DNA from: Nostocales cyanobacterium LEGE 12452
Lineage (GTDB): Bacteria > Cyanobacteriota > Cyanobacteriia > Cyanobacteriales > Nostocaceae
Direction: 5' to 3'
Assembly (NCBI GenBank): GCA_015206945.1
Contig: JADEXV010000035.1
Span: forward strand, 1 to 43,822
DNA: 43,822 bases
Positions 25,644 to 34,179 of the stretch are shown piece by piece; the first letter of the stretch is position 1; each line of letters opens with the position of its first letter. The position numbers and the translations under genes were made by a program. The notes under the pieces were generated by a model. The model saw nothing but the letters and a program-made list of their open reading frames with translations. It ran no database searches and was not told the DNA's origin.

Positions 25644-25858
25644 AAAAGGTAGACGTTAAAAGCCTGGAAGAATTACTTAACGGGAATCCTACCTTGTTTT
25701 TGACCCTCATAAATTTTTGCACACATCACCACACTTAAAATTTATTCATTATTTATGTATTAATACGACTATTGATGTAATAAATATTTTTTAGTACTGA
25801 AGAAAGTTGTTAGCGATCGCTGGTTTTTGATCCTACCTCACAAAATCGCATTGCTCCC

Positions 25859-27085
25859 AGTAAGTACTGTTGCAACTCCACTCCCAAATCTCAATCGCTT
25901 AATAATAGAAAGCGCCGAGCTACAACTGGCACATTTTTCCGTATGAGAATGATACCTCTCCAGAAGCACGGACTTTGCCAATGGGGGAGAAAAAGTCTCT
26001 TTGCCAAATGGTTCAGCATTATATTGGTTTACCCACTGACGCAATTCAAATACAAAACTATCTGCTTTGGTTGGAAGGTAAAAGGCTTTAGTAAAGTTAG
26101 GGTTACCTCCTTTAGCTTCAAGATACCTTTCTTGATAGTGGAGAAAAATTTGATCATCTTCTAAAACACCATTTTGTCCAATGTGGTAATACCAACGCGG
26201 TCTGAGCTTAATAAACCAACCTGGAAGTTTATCAGGAAACTTAAAAGGAAAACGTGCAAATACACGACATTCTCCTTTACGTATGGGTGTAGCATAAACA
26301 ACGGTTAGAATTCTACCACGCTGGGAGTTGATGTCATGCCACATTAAACTTGGAGCGACGAAGGTTGTAGACAACTCTCCTGATTGCCCTGGTTTCAAAC
26401 CTTGTTTCCAAATCCCTTTGAATCCATGTTTTCCAGATTCAATCACTTCAAGTTCCAAAGGTGCTGCATTTGCCCTATTTCCTACCGTTTTATGATGTGT
26501 AAACGATATGTGGCTAGGGTCTAGTATATTTTCTAATAGTGTTAATGCATCATAAGGTACATCTCTAAATGTATTAATTACAACCCATCCTTCGGGAGAT
26601 TCTTCTAACGGTTCAATTATTGGGACTTCGGTTTTGGCAGCATTTTCATATTCACCAACGTATACAAACAGTAGTCCTTGCTTTTCAATAATTGGTAATG
26701 ATGCCACGCAAGCTCGTTTTGATATCTCTGCTGTTCCACCTTTGACTTGTTGAGGAATCCTTTGACAATTTCCATCTCCAGAAAAAGCCCAACCGTGATA
26801 GGGACATTCCAAAAGCCCATCGTCACTAATCCTGCCTTCAGACAATGGTGCTAAACGATGAGGACACTGGTCTTCAAAGCTTCTCCAAGATTGAGCAAGT
26901 CTATCCCACCAAATTACAATATTTCTTCCCAGCACTGTAAAAGGCGTTGGTTTTGATTTGTCTAAGTCCTCTAGGTAATGGATGGGATACCATGTTTCTT
27001 TACAATCAAAACTATTCGGATCGCTGCCGCCCCCAAGCTGTTTTGAGTGAAAACTATCTCTGACATTAACTTCTTTCTCAAACAT
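25859..27085 (-). pseudogene. Rieske oxygenase (PAO/TIC55-like), split by IS copy 2
   Basis: The main part encodes 409 residues: Rieske [2Fe-2S] ligands C74-x-H76 and C94-x2-H97, the mononuclear iron motif NILDPSHISFTHH (D189, H192, H197) and the C385-x2-C388 motif typical of PAO, CAO and TIC55-like enzymes. These are membrane-bound oxygenases acting on chlorophyll derivatives or other substrates in thylakoid or envelope-type membranes. After T409 the frame runs into the IS and stops at 25838. The missing 58 residues with the membrane anchor lie beyond the IS at 23879-23694. The gene was the first of a Rieske-SDR pair. The truncated protein retains all metal ligands but lacks its anchor. Confidence 0.92.
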
Positions 27086-27500
27086 TTTTGATGTTTATTA
27101 ATTTTGATTGCCTACTCTAAGATTTATTTTAGCTAGTATGAACATTGGCTGTATGGCGATCGCATGAGGATTATCTTGTTCTAATGCTTACTGATCTAAG
27201 GGTAGGGAGCAATTATATATAAAGATATATATTCTAGCTATTAAGGGGAAATTCTCCCTACTTCCACTCTTGTAAGTTGGCAGGGCTTAAATCTATCGCC
27301 CTGGATAGGATTGTAACAATAATAACTTTAGTTATATATCTGAGGGACAAATTCATCGTTACTATTTATCTCTAAAGAAGCATGAATTCATTAGATTTAC
27401 AGGGCTAAATTAGAGCCATCAGACAACTCAATTGAATTGCTTTTGAAGTTTTATTAACTCAAAACTTCAAAAGCTTTAATTAGTTACAAGGAGTCATATT
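27086..27500. other. Divergent intergenic region upstream of the KGG gene
   Basis: This region holds promoters of the minus-strand Rieske gene and the plus-strand KGG gene. A CAGGGC...GCCCTG inverted repeat lies at about 27280-27302 and an AT-rich palindrome around 27328. A good ribosome binding site (AAGGAG) sits 8 nt before the KGG start. No further gene is visible. Confidence 0.4.
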
Positions 27501-27734
27501 ATGTCAGATACTAGCAATCGTGGCTTTGCTTCTATGGATGAAAACAAGCAACGCGAAATTGCAAGCAAAGGTGGACAAGCTGCTCATGAAAAAGGTACTG
27601 CCCATGAGTTCACCTCCGAAGAAGCTCGTGAAGCTGGACAAAAAGGTGGACAAGTTGCTCATGAAAAAGGTACTGCTCATGAGTTCACTTCTGAAGAAGC
27701 TCGTGAAGCTGGACGTAAGGGCGGCAGTTCGTGA
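27501..27734 (+). CDS. KGG-repeat general stress protein
   Basis: The 77-residue hydrophilic protein has repeated KGG units: GFASMDENKQREIASKGG, then two nearly identical copies of a 20-residue block (AHEKGTAHEFTSEEAREAG) followed by QKGG and RKGG. This is the GsiB/con-10-like family, small, glycine-rich, heat-soluble proteins induced by desiccation, starvation or salt. The start is supported by AAGGAG upstream. A strong hairpin 137 nt after the stop may end the transcript. Confidence 0.9.
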   Translation: MSDTSNRGFASMDENKQREIASKGGQAAHEKGTAHEFTSEEAREAGQKGGQVAHEKGTAHEFTSEEAREAGRKGGSS

Positions 27735-27870
27735 GCGTCAGATATAGAGATAATTGATGGGTGCAGATTTTTATTTGAAGTCACTCATTAGTGGATCTTC
27801 AGCAATAGCATCCATAAAACTGTCGAATTTTACTTATCTTGAGCCTGTAAATCTTGTATTTGCATGTCTT

Positions 27871-27906
27871 AAAACTGCCCCATTGCAATCCCAATGAGGC
27901 AGTTTT
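27871..27906 (+). terminator. Hairpin terminator candidate downstream of the KGG gene
   Basis: AAAACTGCC and GGCAGTTTT pair perfectly, extended inward by CATT/AATG around the loop GCAATCCC. The T-run belongs to the stem, so the structure could act in both directions. The 137-nt distance to the stop is long but plausible. Confidence 0.6.
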
Positions 27907-28268
27907 ACAATTTACAATCCTAATAATCTAATTTATTTTGTCTGGGTGAGTTTTTGTTGATATTCTCTATGTTTACGCTGCCACTATTTATCTACAGTTG
28001 ATTTGGCAGCCACAACCATAGGTGCGAGCGCTTTGGTTTGCTGATTATCTGTTGCATTGATGCATTATTGAATTATTATATTAACTTACTTAATCAAACC
28101 CAGAGGCACAGCATCTGGGCGATAAGCTAATACAGTTGAGATCAGCCTATTTTTTCTCTGCTGAAGTCGAACGTTCCTAGCCAGAATTACAGTTAACAAT
28201 AATACCCCGTTTGTTTTTCACCATTGCTGATACGAAATGGCTAATTATATTCGTAATGCGTCTACAAC
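27907..28268. other. Intergenic region, nothing recognised
   Basis: This stretch lies between the KGG terminator and the convergent glycosyltransferase gene. Several short frames have stops and no recognisable similarity. I see no repeats or RNA genes. Confidence 0.3.
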
Positions 28269-29528
28269 TTAATAACTTTGGGATTGAGTAACCTGCTCAA
28301 TAATATTTGCTGCCTGTTTCACGCCACCTGCTTGTTGAATTGATTGCTGAATTTTTCGTGCATTATTTTTATAGGAATCTGTCGTTAATACCTGCTCTAT
28401 TGTCGATCGCAGTGTGGAAACGCTAAGTTTTGACAGAGAAAGCACTTCTCCAACTCCAGTTGAACGAATACGTGCGCCTGTCCCTGGTTGTTCAAAGGTA
28501 ATGGGAATAGCTACCAAAGGTACACCGTAACTCAGGGAATCTAGTGTTGTATTCATCCCCGCATGGGTAATCGTCAGACTTGCTTTTGCCATGATATCTG
28601 GTTGGGGTGCATACTCGACTACTAAGGGACTTCCAGGTAGCGAACGCACTATTTCTTTCCTCATCCCACCCCCATGTGCAATTACCAGTTGTACATCTAA
28701 TTCGGCACAAGCAGCAGCAATGCAACGAAATACCGTATGTTTAGTGTTCTGGACGCTTCCCAAGGAGGCATAAACCATAGGCTGTGTAGTCAGCCGCTCG
28801 TAGGGAAAATCAACCAATTGTGGTGAAGCGTTGCGTAACGGACCTACATAATGGAGGTGCGATGGCAAGTTAGGAATGGGAAACTCAAATGCCGCAGGTT
28901 GTTGGCTAATATGGGCCAGCCGCGCATGAGAAGTGTAGATATGGCAGTAATTTGACAACTTCCACTTTTGACGGTAATGATTAATCGTTCGCAAAATTGG
29001 TTGACAACTGCGATCTAAAAAGTAATAGACCACCTGATTGCGAATTTTTGCCCACTGGGTATTTTGGTAATTCCAAGGAGTGAAAAAAGGAGGAACATCA
29101 GCACGGCGGTGAATTACCTGGCCACAAGAAATGCAGATAAACGGAAGTTGGAGATATTGAGCCACTGTTTCGCCCACAGGTTCGAGTTGATCTACTAGTA
29201 AAACCTCAATTCCCGTCGCGGCGATCGCTTTTGGTGCATCTTGACAGATGATTTCTACCATTTGCTGGCAAAAGTCCAGAGAGTAACGCAACGCCTCCAC
29301 AGCACTTAGCTTTCCCAGATGAGCAAAGGTTTCAGCCATCGCTCCAGGTTGATAAATCGCTTCACCAATCGGATAGAAGTTCACTCCTTCCGATTGCACC
29401 TTTAATTCCAGGTCGGGAATTTGTAGAAAAGTAACCTGATGGCCCCGCAATTGCAATTCTCGCCCCAAGGCAGTATGGGGATTTAGATGTCCGAGATAGG
29501 GTGGGCAAATAACGCCAAAGTGAGTCAT
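28269..29528 (-). CDS. UGT/MGT-type glycosyltransferase (GT1, CrtX-like)
   Basis: The 419-residue GT-B enzyme has an N-terminal acceptor domain starting ICPPYLGHLNPHTALGREL (H14 close to the usual catalytic His) and a C-terminal nucleotide-sugar domain with VYASLGSVQNT and the HAGMNTTLDSLSYGVPLV motif (H322), followed by FEQPGTGARI. Such enzymes transfer sugars from UDP-glucose or similar donors to small hydrophobic acceptors; zeaxanthin glucosyltransferase CrtX and macrolide glycosyltransferases are the nearest in style. The acceptor is unknown. It reads toward the KGG gene. The upstream neighbour is a decayed aldehyde dehydrogenase, so no operon partner suggests the substrate. Confidence 0.85.
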   Translation of the reverse strand: MTHFGVICPPYLGHLNPHTALGRELQLRGHQVTFLQIPDLELKVQSEGVNFYPIGEAIYQPGAMAETFAHLGKLSAVEALRYSLDFCQQMVEIICQDAPKAIAATGIEVLLVDQLEPVGETVAQYLQLPFICISCGQVIHRRADVPPFFTPWNYQNTQWAKIRNQVVYYFLDRSCQPILRTINHYRQKWKLSNYCHIYTSHARLAHISQQPAAFEFPIPNLPSHLHYVGPLRNASPQLVDFPYERLTTQPMVYASLGSVQNTKHTVFRCIAAACAELDVQLVIAHGGGMRKEIVRSLPGSPLVVEYAPQPDIMAKASLTITHAGMNTTLDSLSYGVPLVAIPITFEQPGTGARIRSTGVGEVLSLSKLSVSTLRSTIEQVLTTDSYKNNARKIQQSIQQAGGVKQAANIIEQVTQSQSY

Positions 29529-29601
29529 TGCATTTGAGATTTTAGATTCTTTCTAACTCGACATCAAGTTGAATAATTTAGCGATGCGATTGTGCGATCG
29601 C

Positions 29602-29929
29602 TCAATCACCATCAAAACGTCCTATCCCACTATTTTTTTCGCCACCAAAGGGAGCATTCGCTAGGTTGTTTACTGTCTCTCGGTAATGCCTCTGCCCATG
29701 CCGCTTGAGTACGCTGTGCTTGTTGATAAGCATCTTCTAAGCCTCGTTTGTCCGCCGCCGGAATTTCCACGATCGCGTCTTGGCGGTATGGGTTGATGGG
29801 CTGCAATTTGTGTTCGGAACGGACTGTAAACCAACGTCCACCAATAAACAGGCGATCGAATCCTGTGTAGGGCACAGGCGAATTACTATAATTTGAACTG
29901 GTTGTACGGTTGGGTGTTGTAGTTGTCAT
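29602..29929 (-). pseudogene. Aldehyde dehydrogenase remnant: N- and C-terminal ends joined
   Basis: From ATG 29929 the product has the NAD-dependent aldehyde dehydrogenase N-terminus (FIGGRWFTV, INPYRQDAIVEIPAADKR, then AYQQAQRTQAAWAEALPR). Then, in a different frame, the extreme C-terminal block ETVNNLANAPFGGEKNSGIG follows and ends at 29602. About 370 central residues, including cofactor and catalytic Cys regions, are deleted. The junction lies near 29675. The product cannot be functional. Confidence 0.9.
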
Positions 29930-30258
29930 TGAAAAAGCCTCGTTAGTTTCAGCTGGGGTATTATTTAAGCCATAATCTCTTGTGTTTTAGCTGCGATCGC
30001 CTTTAAATTTATCGTCGTGGCTCAAGAGAATTTTTCTGTGAGGAAACTAAAGCTAGAAGACTTAACTTTTTAGCATTGCTGAATTATGGGATGATTTCGC
30101 CCAATTTAGAACGAGTTATCAATGGTTTCATCCGCCAATTTATCCCGCATTTATACAACGCTTGAATTTGCAAGAGCAGAGATACATCACAAATTATCTT
30201 GTTTGAGGCAAGACAACAAAAAAGCTTTTGGACTCACACCGAGAATTAGGTACTTTCC
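29930..30258. other. Intergenic region with a possible gene fragment
   Basis: In the plus-strand frame 30090-30210 the sequence reads DFAQFRTSYQWFHPPIYPAF and IQRLNLQEQRYITNYLV before a stop, which looks like the C-terminus of a real protein. There is no start, and I cannot name the family. The rest is noncoding. Confidence 0.3.
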
Positions 30259-31239
30259 TCACCTTTGAACAACCGATGCCAAGATTTGGTCAATCGCTGC
30301 CAGTACATCTGCATCTAGCTGTACTCCTGATGCAGCCGCATTATCAACAATTTGTTCTGGACGGCTAGCACCAATAATTGCTGAAGACACACGCTCATCT
30401 CGTAGTACCCAAGCTAGAGCTAATTGTGGCATACTCAACCCCAAATCTTGGGCAATGGGTTTGAGCTTTTGTACTGCTGTTAGTGTGCGTTCGTTAAATA
30501 ACTCTTCCATCAAAAACGAATTCATCTTTTCGTTGGCAGCACGAGAATCTGGAGGGGGAGTTTGTCCAGGCTGGTATTTGCCTGTGAGTACACCTTGTGC
30601 TAACGGCGACCAAACAATCTGACCGATGCCATTACCTGCACACAATGGAAACACCTGTGCTTCCGGTTTGCGCCACAGCATGGAATACTGGGGCTGGCTG
30701 GAAACAAAGCGTTCAACATCAGCAAGATTCAGCGCTGCTTGGATCTGCTGCGGACTCCATTCGCTAAAGCCGATGTAACGAGCTTTTCCCTGACGCACTA
30801 CCTCAGTAAGTGCCGTCATGGTTTCTTCTAAAGGTATATTTGGATCGTAGCGATGGCATTGATACAGGTCAACGTAATCAGTATGCAGTCGCTTTAAAGA
30901 AGCATCAATTTGTTTTCTGATTTGGGCTGCTGAGAGTCCTCGGTCAGTGGCTGACATAGGAAAGAAAACTTTGGTTGCTAAGACATAACTTGAGCGCTCA
31001 GTACCTTGCAATACTTCTCCCAAAAAGGATTCAGCTCCTCCCTGAGCGTAAACATTTGCAGTGTCAATAAAGTTAATTCCAACCTCAAAAGCTTTGTGTA
31101 TGCAAGCCTCTGCATTTTGCTGCTCTACACCACCCCCATAAGTCAGCCAGGAACCGAGACTAATTTCGGAGACGCTCAACTCGCTGTTTCCCAATTGTCT
31201 GTATTTCATTTGTATTTCTCGTTTCACTGTTGTTTTCAT
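30259..31239 (-). CDS. Aldo/keto reductase (Kv-beta/YghZ-like)
   Basis: The 326-residue TIM-barrel oxidoreductase has the catalytic tetrad D59, Y64, K90 and H129 (FIDTANVYAQ, LATKVF, DLYQCHRYD). The C-terminal NADPH-binding segment reads SSAIIGASRPEQIVDN. It likely reduces aldehydes or ketones with NADPH in the cytoplasm. The start at 31239 is preceded by GGAG with about 10-nt spacing. The alternative ATG at 31209 (MKYRQLGNS) matches the usual family start, so the first 10 residues may be untranslated. Confidence 0.9.
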   Translation of the reverse strand: MKTTVKREIQMKYRQLGNSELSVSEISLGSWLTYGGGVEQQNAEACIHKAFEVGINFIDTANVYAQGGAESFLGEVLQGTERSSYVLATKVFFPMSATDRGLSAAQIRKQIDASLKRLHTDYVDLYQCHRYDPNIPLEETMTALTEVVRQGKARYIGFSEWSPQQIQAALNLADVERFVSSQPQYSMLWRKPEAQVFPLCAGNGIGQIVWSPLAQGVLTGKYQPGQTPPPDSRAANEKMNSFLMEELFNERTLTAVQKLKPIAQDLGLSMPQLALAWVLRDERVSSAIIGASRPEQIVDNAAASGVQLDADVLAAIDQILASVVQR

Positions 31240-31863
31240 CTTTATTAATCTCCAAGAAGCTATTTTTAGCGTATTTACAAACTTTGTCTCAAGCCACCAG
31301 AGCTTTCCTCATTCAAATTGCAGATATTTTGTCTGTTTATATATACCGAATGAAGAGTCTCAATCCCTGCCCCATCGTTTTGCAACTATAAATTCCGTGA
31401 CAAGAGCAATCTTCTTTATATCCGAATGGTACGAAGATTCATGTGAAACCTAGTCAGGGCTATCTTGTTGCGGATAGGGTTGCAGCTTCGTGTGTTTAGG
31501 AAAGTTGAATTTTAGTGTATCAAATAGAACAACATTTTCTTCCTTTCCAACACCCAAAAGTCAGTAACATCAAAGATATACTCAAAGTTGATCCCCTGCT
31601 CAACCTCAAGTCACTGATTCGTGGCCTTAAGTGTCAAGAACGCAAAATAATTTTGACTTTTAGACAATGATCTTACTGCGATCGCTTTAAGGCATCTGCC
31701 CGAAAACGAGATTTATATCGAAAAAGATAAATTCTTCAACCAGGGACTCGTATTTTCCATAGTTTTGCAGTAGAGTGTTTATTCCGTGCAATTATTCATA
31801 CCTTACTTTTCCCAACTTTACTGCCATCCGAATTTTGAGCCAATGACTTTGAAGGAACAGCCA
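31240..31863. other. Intergenic region between the AKR gene and a small hypothetical gene
   Basis: Mostly noncoding. A short plus-strand stretch at about 31559-31670 reads SNIKDILKVDPLLNLKSLIR and then KCQERKIILTFRQ, protein-like but without start or known family, so possibly a fragment. One HIP1 octamer is present. Confidence 0.3.
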
Positions 31864-32157
31864 ATGAATACTTCTAATGAGATACAGACAAAGAAAATCA
31901 TCAAAAAATCTGACAAGCTTACTCTGAAACAGATGAAGTTGATCGAAGAAGCAGAAGACCAACTTCTTGAAACTAATACTGTCAATTCTCCAGACCCTGT
32001 GGTTGAGGTTGAGGAGCAACCAGTAGCAATTTCAGAGCCTAGAGTTCCTGACTATATTCCATTTCTTGACAATCCTCCTGTACAATCAGTGGGCAATTCC
32101 GGCTGGCAGGTTTCTGATGTCTGGCGGGATATTCGGGTGGATGATTTTTGTGGGTAG
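31864..32157 (+). CDS. Small hypothetical protein, 97 residues
   Basis: ATG 31864 is preceded by AAGGA at 8-9 nt, so I choose it over the in-frame ATG at 31843. The product has a basic, helical N-terminus (KKIIKKSDKLTLKQMKLIEE), an acidic Pro/Val-rich middle and a C-terminal block GWQVSDVWRDIRVDDFCG with its only Cys in the penultimate position. No known family. A modified-peptide precursor is conceivable from the leader-like layout, but no modification enzyme is nearby, so this is only speculation. Confidence 0.5.
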   Translation: MNTSNEIQTKKIIKKSDKLTLKQMKLIEEAEDQLLETNTVNSPDPVVEVEEQPVAISEPRVPDYIPFLDNPPVQSVGNSGWQVSDVWRDIRVDDFCG

Positions 32158-32574
32158 ACCCCCCATGATTACGAGCGCTCATGCATCTATACCCTCTGTA
32201 CCCTTTTCAATTGCATTGGTTGAATCTATGCATGACTACTGATTTGATAATCATTTTTTATTAGCCCAAATCTTTGCCAAGCTTACTTATGCAAGGACAT
32301 ATTCATATTCATCCAGTTTCTTATGGTGTTGAACCGTAATAAAATTGATAAAGGTATTGATCTTTATATTTCAAATCTTCGGGATACTTTATTTTCAAGG
32401 GTAAGGATAATTTCTATGTTAACCAAAACATAAACGTTATTTTCTCAGTGTAAGTGCATTTCAAATACTATTGAAAGTAAGTTTAGATATCCGATCATTA
32501 ATTAGAAAATTATTGACAATTAAGCCTATCTCTTATTGAATTCTTTCCTTAACTAAGATAATCCACAATTAGTT
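32158..32574. other. Intergenic region, nothing recognised
   Basis: This is an AT-rich stretch with a GAGCGCTC palindrome at about 32173. No convincing frame or RNA structure stands out. It separates two unrecognised small genes. Confidence 0.3.
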
Positions 32575-32952
32575 TTGATGCTTGAAGATATAATTACTCT
32601 ACTAATTTGCAGTACAGAAGAAGAGAAGCTTTACTTCGAGGTGTCCCTCTCACTTTTAAAAAAAGTTTCTAGCTGGAATCCTGAATTGTCAGCAGTGCCT
32701 TTATCAATGAGCGACGCTATTCAAATTGGTCGGGCTGAAGCTTATCGAAAGCGACCTCAATTCAACTCTTATGTATGTATAGCTGCCTCGATTAAATCTC
32801 TGCAACCTCATCCAAAACCATTTCTATGGTATTGGCATATTGTGTTTGTCCCAGAAATTGATAAGCATATTTGTTATTTAGATCGCAGTGAGATCGTTTT
32901 GCTTCTGGACGGTACAGTAATTGAGCCAAAAGTTCTTAATATTTCAAATTAG
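32575..32952 (+). CDS. Small hypothetical protein, 125 residues
   Basis: The product begins MMLEDIITLLICSTEEEKLY and has an amphipathic helical N-half and a beta-rich C-half (NSYVCIAASIKSLQPHPKPF, then WHIVFVPEIDKHICYLDRSE). I do not recognise a family. Codon usage and the absence of stops over 378 nt support a real gene. The start may be the first ATG (32578 is also possible), and no clear ribosome binding site helps decide. There is no obvious partner. Confidence 0.5.
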   Translation: MMLEDIITLLICSTEEEKLYFEVSLSLLKKVSSWNPELSAVPLSMSDAIQIGRAEAYRKRPQFNSYVCIAASIKSLQPHPKPFLWYWHIVFVPEIDKHICYLDRSEIVLLLDGTVIEPKVLNISN

Positions 32953-33042
32953 TTTCTACTTTTTTAACAAATTCGGCGAAATTCCCCGTCCCTCTTCTGT
33001 AAGCGCTCAGGGAAAGTCATAACAATTCACGCACGATCAATC

Positions 33043-33300
33043 TCATGAAAGGGTTTTGGGAATTTCCTTATCTTTGGGTTTCAACTTGAGAATAAGCGGA
33101 CCAGCTTTCAATACCCAATCCGACACGGGTTTATAGTTAGCAGCTTCTTCTCCAAAGCTAATAAAAAGCATATCTGTATGAATAATACTTGGATTAAGGG
33201 GTATTGCTGCCATACCAGTTGGCAATTTTTGTGCCAAAGAACGAGTTAATCCTTCGATTGCCCACTTAGAAGCACAATGTCGAACGTCCCCAGGCAGCAA
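33043..33300 (-). pseudogene. C-terminal fragment of a second SDR
   Basis: The 85-codon frame starts near the SDR active site (CASKWAIEGLTRSLAQKL) and continues IIHTDMLFISFGEEAANYKP to the end. It closely parallels the remnant at 23267-23557 along its whole length. The catalytic Tyr position is changed (RHCASK instead of PYCASK) and everything upstream is missing. It is a fragment of a duplicated gene, not a functional enzyme. Confidence 0.8.
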
Positions 33301-33347
33301 TAGTGTCTTGTAGAGAACATCTGAATAGCTGAAAAATACTTAAATAA

Positions 33348-33372
33348 AGAGTAGCTAAAGATGGGCTACTCT
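33348..33372. other. 8-bp stem hairpin
   Basis: AGAGTAGC (33348-33355) and GCTACTCT (33365-33372) flank a 9-nt loop. No T-run follows in either direction. It could be a weak terminator for the SDR fragment or part of the leader of the next gene. Confidence 0.35.
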
Positions 33373-33408
33373 CGCCGCAGGTGATTACGCTTTGTGGGTT
33401 AGTTTAGA

Positions 33409-33726
33409 ATGGTAGCAAATATTGGTGTCAGAGAAACTTTAATGCTTTCAGGAACAATTCAACCCTACAGTCAAAGACAGACAGTTTTACGAACCAATGA
33501 CGGTGATTTTCTCATTCTTGGGCAAGAAATTCACCGCTTAGGTTTGTGGCGAATGCTACGGTCAGGGCTATTGTGGGGACAAAAGGCAACTGCCCAAGCC
33601 GACCAATCGTTTATAAATGATACTCAATTTCTTGAAATTATTGGAGTTATCAAGTTTAATACGCTGCAACTGGAAAACTTCTCAGCACTCATTGAAGCAA
33701 GCAAGCAATTACAGCAGCAGACATAA
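33409..33726 (+). CDS. Small hypothetical protein, 105 residues
   Basis: The product begins MVANIGVRETLMLSGTIQPY and looks beta-rich at the N-terminus (TVLRTNDGDFLILGQEIHRLG), helical at the end (LENFSALIEASKQLQQQ). No motif or family is recognised. It is the last gene before the Tn7-like cluster. No strong ribosome binding site was seen. Confidence 0.5.
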   Translation: MVANIGVRETLMLSGTIQPYSQRQTVLRTNDGDFLILGQEIHRLGLWRMLRSGLLWGQKATAQADQSFINDTQFLEIIGVIKFNTLQLENFSALIEASKQLQQQT

Positions 33727-33780
33727 TTATCAATCAGTTTATGCCCCTGGCTGCTAGCCAAAACACTTACTCCATAATCG

Positions 33781-33861
33781 ATTTCACCTTATGCGCGAGT
33801 TAGAGAGGCTGAAAACCCTGTAAATTCGTTGTTCACATTTCACTTTATGTGCAAACCCACA
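33781..33861 (+). repeat. Orphan transposon end related to the one at 1775-1875
   Basis: Two repeats, ATTTCACCTTATGCGCGAGT (33781) and CATTTCACTTTATGTGCAAA (33836), end in CCCACA at 33861. The segment CCCTGTAAATTCGTTGTTCA between them matches CCTTGTAACTGCGTTGTCCA at about 1830-1849. It is thus the same family of TGTGGG-type ends as the TniABQ element at the start of the window, here without genes. Confidence 0.65.
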
Positions 33862-33865
33862 ACAG

Positions 33866-34153
33866 TGTGACTTACACCATAAAGTCGTTTTTTCCACCAT
33901 AAACTGTCCGCAACGGAAGCTGAAATACTTGATTTGTCGTAGTGCGCTCCCTCTGCGAATATAGGTTTTGAAAGCATAACGTGACCGAAAGTTCAAAAAT
34001 AAAGCATAAACTGACCGAAAGTATCTATATTTTTGCAGCTTGAAAAACTTGAAACTACTAAATTTACGTATCAAAGCCCAAAAAGAGCAGGTTTTAAAGC
34101 TCCCTTTTCAACCATAAGCTGTCCGTAGCGGACAACTTATGGTGTAAGTCACA
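33866..34153. mobile_element. 288-bp gene-less mini-element with Tn7-like ends
   Basis: The inverted termini read TGTGACTTACACCATAA at 33866 and on the complement from 34153. Inside are repeated 14-mers of the form CCATAAACTGTCCG: 33877 (partial), 33897, 33974, 34004 and 34112, plus an inverted one at 34129-34142. TGT...ACA ends with several internal repeats resemble TnsB-binding arrays of Tn7-like transposons. There is no coding capacity. A 5-bp target duplication is not evident (AACAG and GTCTT). Confidence 0.65.
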
Positions 34154-34179
34154 GTCTTCTACTTCAGTGATCTGACTAG

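Larger units (their letters stand above)
23880..25858 (-). mobile_element. ISKra4-like insertion sequence, copy 2, with 9-bp target duplication
   Basis: This 1979-bp element runs from GGGAGCAACG (23880) to CATTGCTCCC (25858), flanked by perfect 9-bp direct repeats AGTAAGTAC (23871-23879 and 25859-25867). Inverted ends match over about 43 bp with a few mismatches. A Nostoc-type palindromic repeat sits inside the left end. The element interrupts a Rieske oxygenase gene. The intact duplication indicates a fairly recent insertion. Confidence 0.92.

Noticed and set aside
31864..32157. RiPP precursor peptide.
   Set aside because: A leader-like N-terminus and a near-terminal Cys are not enough; no modification or export genes are nearby.
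33784..34074. 96-codon minus-strand frame across the mini-element.
   Set aside because: It spans the terminal repeats and internal transposase-type sites, is rich in Phe/Arg/Tyr and has no family. A chance frame.
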